Source: Candidatus Gastranaerophilales bacterium (GTDB lineage: Bacteria > Cyanobacteriota > Vampirovibrionia > Gastranaerophilales > Gastranaerophilaceae). From it: a stretch of DNA of 64,000 nt. Location of the stretch: contig CALVEO010000001.1 of the NCBI GenBank assembly GCA_944326615.1, positions 57,557 to 121,556 of the forward strand, written 5' to 3'. The notes beneath the pieces were generated by a model that searched no databases, was not told the DNA's origin, and was given only the letters and a program-made list of their open reading frames with translations. This document shows positions 61,785-64,000 of the stretch, piece by piece (position 1 is the first letter of the stretch; every line of letters starts with the position of its first letter). The position numbers were made by a program, and so were the translations under genes.

Positions 61785-63297
61785 TGCTGTTGAAAAAATT
61801 CGGGAATTTATGAAAGCGCAGGGTATTGAATACCTGCTTGTGAATTCTGCAAACAAATATTTGGAGGAATACACACCTTTAGACGAAAATTCAAGGTACG
61901 CTTTAACTGATTTTTCTGGATCAACCGGCGATGCGCTTGTTACACCTGAGACAATTTATTTATTTGTTGACGGGAGATATCATATTCAGGCTGATTTAGA
62001 GGTTAACCATGATATTATTTCGGTTGTAAAACTTCAGACTGGGCAGTCTTTTTTAGAAGAACTTGTCAAAAAGATTCCTGCTGAAAAAGTTCTGGGTATT
62101 TTTTCAAAGAAAAATTCACAAAAACGGGTAGAATATTTAAAATCTAAAGGAATTGAACTTAAATATTTTGAGACAGATCCTCTTGATAAAGTAGTTTCTT
62201 ATGACAGCTCAAATATTGTTCAAGTCGACGGAGTACCTGTTGAAGAAAAAATTAAAAATATAAATTATGACGGTGCGGTTTTGATTACGGATTTGGAAGA
62301 AGTTTCTTATCTTTTCAATTTAAGAGATTTTTCAAAAAATTATTCAAGTAAAATCCGGGGCAAAGCGGTGATTTTAGCAGGCAGAGCACGACTGCTAGAT
62401 GATATTGATGATTTTGTCGAAAGTTATCAGGGAAATATTTTTGTTGATAAATCAACAATTAATGCTTATGATTTTACCTTAATCGGTGATAAGGTTAAAG
62501 TTCTTGATAACAGTCCGATTAAGCTTATGAAAGCAGTGAAGACAGATGATGAAATTGAACATTACAAAGATGCTTTCAGACGTACCGATATGGCTGTTAA
62601 AGCAATAAGAGATTATATTGAAAATAACGATAATATTTCGGAATTTGATATCTCGAAGCAGCTTGAAAAAGAATTTAAACGTTTTGGTGCAAAGAGTTTA
62701 AGCTTTAAATCAATTGTTGCAAAAGATAAAAATTCTGCTCTTGCTCATTATTCAAAATGCGCAAAAGATGAAATTTTAAAAGACGGAAGCCTTGTTTTAA
62801 TAGACTGTGGAGCGTATTACGAACAGGGACTTGCAACGGACATTACAAGAGTATTTGTAAAAGGTACTCCGTCAGAACTTCAAAAACGTGTTTATACAAT
62901 TGTATTAAAGATGTTCTTAAATTCATACCATTCAAATTTGACAAATGGTTATGCAATTGATGAACTTGCAAGAAAAATATATTCCGAAAATGAAATAGAC
63001 GGATTTGTATTCAATCATGGGCTCGGGCATGGAATAGGCGTCAGTGTTCATGAGTACCCGCCGAATTTAAGCAAAAACGTGATGGCAAAAGTTGAAATTA
63101 AAGATAATATGTGTTTTACAATTGAGCCTGGGCTTTATAATGAAGGTTATTTCGGCGTAAGGCTGGAAAATTCCTGCTATATGAAAGACGGGAAAATTCG
63201 TTCTTTTGTGCACATGAATTACGAAAAAAAACTTATAGACTTTTCGCTTTTGTCAGAGCAGGAAAAAGATTGGCTCAAAGAATTTGAGGTTTTATAA
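61777..63297 (+). CDS. pepP: M24-family aminopeptidase (Xaa-Pro peptidase-like)
   Basis: 506 residues from ATG 61777 (one codon after a TTG). Two N-terminal creatinase-like domains (about 1-270) precede the catalytic pita-bread domain. Metal ligands are all present: D343 and D355 in [18 protein letters not shown]418 in [14 protein letters not shown]450 in IEPGLY and E464 in VRLENS. It removes N-terminal residues before proline in the cytoplasm. Overlaps the parvulin gene. The length is closer to the eukaryotic-like aminopeptidase P group than to the short PepQ class. Confidence 0.94.
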   Translation: MISAVEKIREFMKAQGIEYLLVNSANKYLEEYTPLDENSRYALTDFSGSTGDALVTPETIYLFVDGRYHIQADLEVNHDIISVVKLQTGQSFLEELVKKIPAEKVLGIFSKKNSQKRVEYLKSKGIELKYFETDPLDKVVSYDSSNIVQVDGVPVEEKIKNINYDGAVLITDLEEVSYLFNLRDFSKNYSSKIRGKAVILAGRARLLDDIDDFVESYQGNIFVDKSTINAYDFTLIGDKVKVLDNSPIKLMKAVKTDDEIEHYKDAFRRTDMAVKAIRDYIENNDNISEFDISKQLEKEFKRFGAKSLSFKSIVAKDKNSALAHYSKCAKDEILKDGSLVLIDCGAYYEQGLATDITRVFVKGTPSELQKRVYTIVLKMFLNSYHSNLTNGYAIDELARKIYSENEIDGFVFNHGLGHGIGVSVHEYPPNLSKNVMAKVEIKDNMCFTIEPGLYNEGYFGVRLENSCYMKDGKIRSFVHMNYEKKLIDFSLLSEQEKDWLKEFEVL

Positions 63298-63299
63298 AA

Positions 63300-64000
63300 A
63301 TGCAGGAAATTACAAGCGTAAATAATAATCTGGTAAAAGAAACCGTCAAACTGCAGCAGAAAAAATACCGCGATAAAGAAAATAAATTTTTGCTTGAAGG
63401 TTTTAAATGTATTGAAGAAGCCTTTAATGCAGGAATTGAGATTGAATACGCATTTGTGTCTGATGAGAAAAAATACGAATTTCTTGCAGATAAGGTTATT
63501 TTAACAACCGAACCTGTTTTGAAAAAGATTTCTACAACCGATACAGCACCTGATGCTGTTGCTGTTGCATTCAAAAAGAATTATACTGTAGATAATTTAT
63601 CTGGTGCAAAAAAAGTTGTGCTTCTGGAAAATATAAAAGATTTAGGTAATCTTGGTACAATTTTAAGAACTTCAACAGCTTTCGGTGCAGATGCGGTCGT
63701 TTTGTACGGAAAAGAATGTGCGGATGTATATAATCCTAAATGCGTGCGTTCATCGGTCGGGAATTTATGGAAAATACCGGTTGTTTATATTGAAGATTTT
63801 ATTTGCCTTCAAGCCGTTTTTAACAGTTATGAACGAATTGCAACGCTTCCGCGCTCAAAAAATTATTTGAAAAGTTTTAAGGTAAATAACCCTGTTCTTA
63901 TAATGTTCGGCTCTGAAGCGGACGGGCTTTCGGATGAATTGATAAATTTTGCGACAAAAGATGTAAAAATTGAAATGGCATCTTCTGTTGAGTCTTTAAA
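63300..64000 (+). CDS. TrmH/SpoU-family RNA 2'-O-methyltransferase, partial at window end
   Basis: An ATG 2 bases after the M24 stop opens a frame that runs to the window edge (233 codons seen). The N-terminal substrate domain (ITSVNNNLVKETVKLQQKKYRDKENKFLLEGFKCIEEA) and the SPOUT motifs VVLLENIKDLGNLGTILRTSTAFGADAVVLYG, KCVRSSVGNLWKIPV and VLIMFGSEADGLSDEL are clear. It methylates ribose in rRNA or tRNA; rlmB-like and TsnR-like members cannot be separated without the rest of the gene. Co-transcribed with the two peptidase-type genes. Confidence 0.93.
   Translation, partial: MQEITSVNNNLVKETVKLQQKKYRDKENKFLLEGFKCIEEAFNAGIEIEYAFVSDEKKYEFLADKVILTTEPVLKKISTTDTAPDAVAVAFKKNYTVDNLSGAKKVVLLENIKDLGNLGTILRTSTAFGADAVVLYGKECADVYNPKCVRSSVGNLWKIPVVYIEDFICLQAVFNSYERIATLPRSKNYLKSFKVNNPVLIMFGSEADGLSDELINFATKDVKIEMASSVESL

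Overview
The window is AT-rich, densely coding, uses the standard bacterial code (TAA, TAG and TGA all end clear genes), and comes from a bacterium with a Gram-negative-type envelope: a complete RND efflux operon with a TolC-like channel, an OmpA-like protein, and long-lived outer-envelope logic, mixed with SepF, MurT and RqcP that are more usual in cyanobacteria and Gram-positives. Five prepilin-like genes carry the near-invariant FTLAEVLITLGIIGVV segment, and several unknown proteins share a short N-terminal F[ST]G motif. This combination best fits a gut member of the Vampirovibrionia/Melainabacteria (Gastranaerophilales-like). That placement is an inference; no 16S gene is present.

Layout. 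1-6 kb: two coupled unknown membrane proteins, a repeat-filled gap, NAD synthesis (nadB-nadC), a prepilin with a long repeat-derived leader, and a small His/Pro-rich membrane protein. 6-18 kb: an orphan NarL-type regulator, a SulP transporter, an ankyrin protein whose signal peptide is split by one base, the RND operon (fusion protein, pump, TolC), an MsbA-like ABC exporter, and a guanidine-I riboswitch in front of a Gdx guanidinium exporter. 18-32 kb: the operon pyrH-frr-cdsA-rnc-rpe, an RHH regulator, pdxJ, murT, a YtxH/DUF948 envelope-stress-like cluster, a second prepilin, rluD and mutL. 32-44 kb: an orphan DNA methyltransferase, a third prepilin, an mTERF-like repeat protein, a TPR-glycosyltransferase, the division genes sepF and ftsZ with yggS and nadK, a LysM membrane protein and class II aldolase. 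44-64 kb: two large unknown proteins, ispH-rpsA, a non-catalytic-looking M16 protein, a FliA/WhiG-type sigma factor, CNNM and phosphoesterase genes, rqcP, a decayed prepilin, an M49-like metalloprotease, rlmH, mscS, tRNA-Gly, a possible ncRNA, a parvulin, an M24 peptidase and a partial TrmH-type methyltransferase.

Most unusual signal. Three of the five prepilin loci (4345-5519 minus, 33113-34290 minus, 56322-57415 plus) have the same layout: a good Shine-Dalgarno and ATG, about 9-12 codons, then a run of exactly ten C or G, then a long leader built from dispersed intergenic repeats read in frame, then the prepilin segment. At ten bases each run is one base short of joining the ATG to the prepilin frame; eleven would open all three. 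This looks like slipped-strand phase variation of repeat-built pilin-like proteins, or a systematic homopolymer undercount hiding three intact genes. The third locus also has a nonsense codon and an apparent internal deletion. The same repeats lie in other intergenic gaps, and repeat modules seem to be shuffled between the prepilin leaders.
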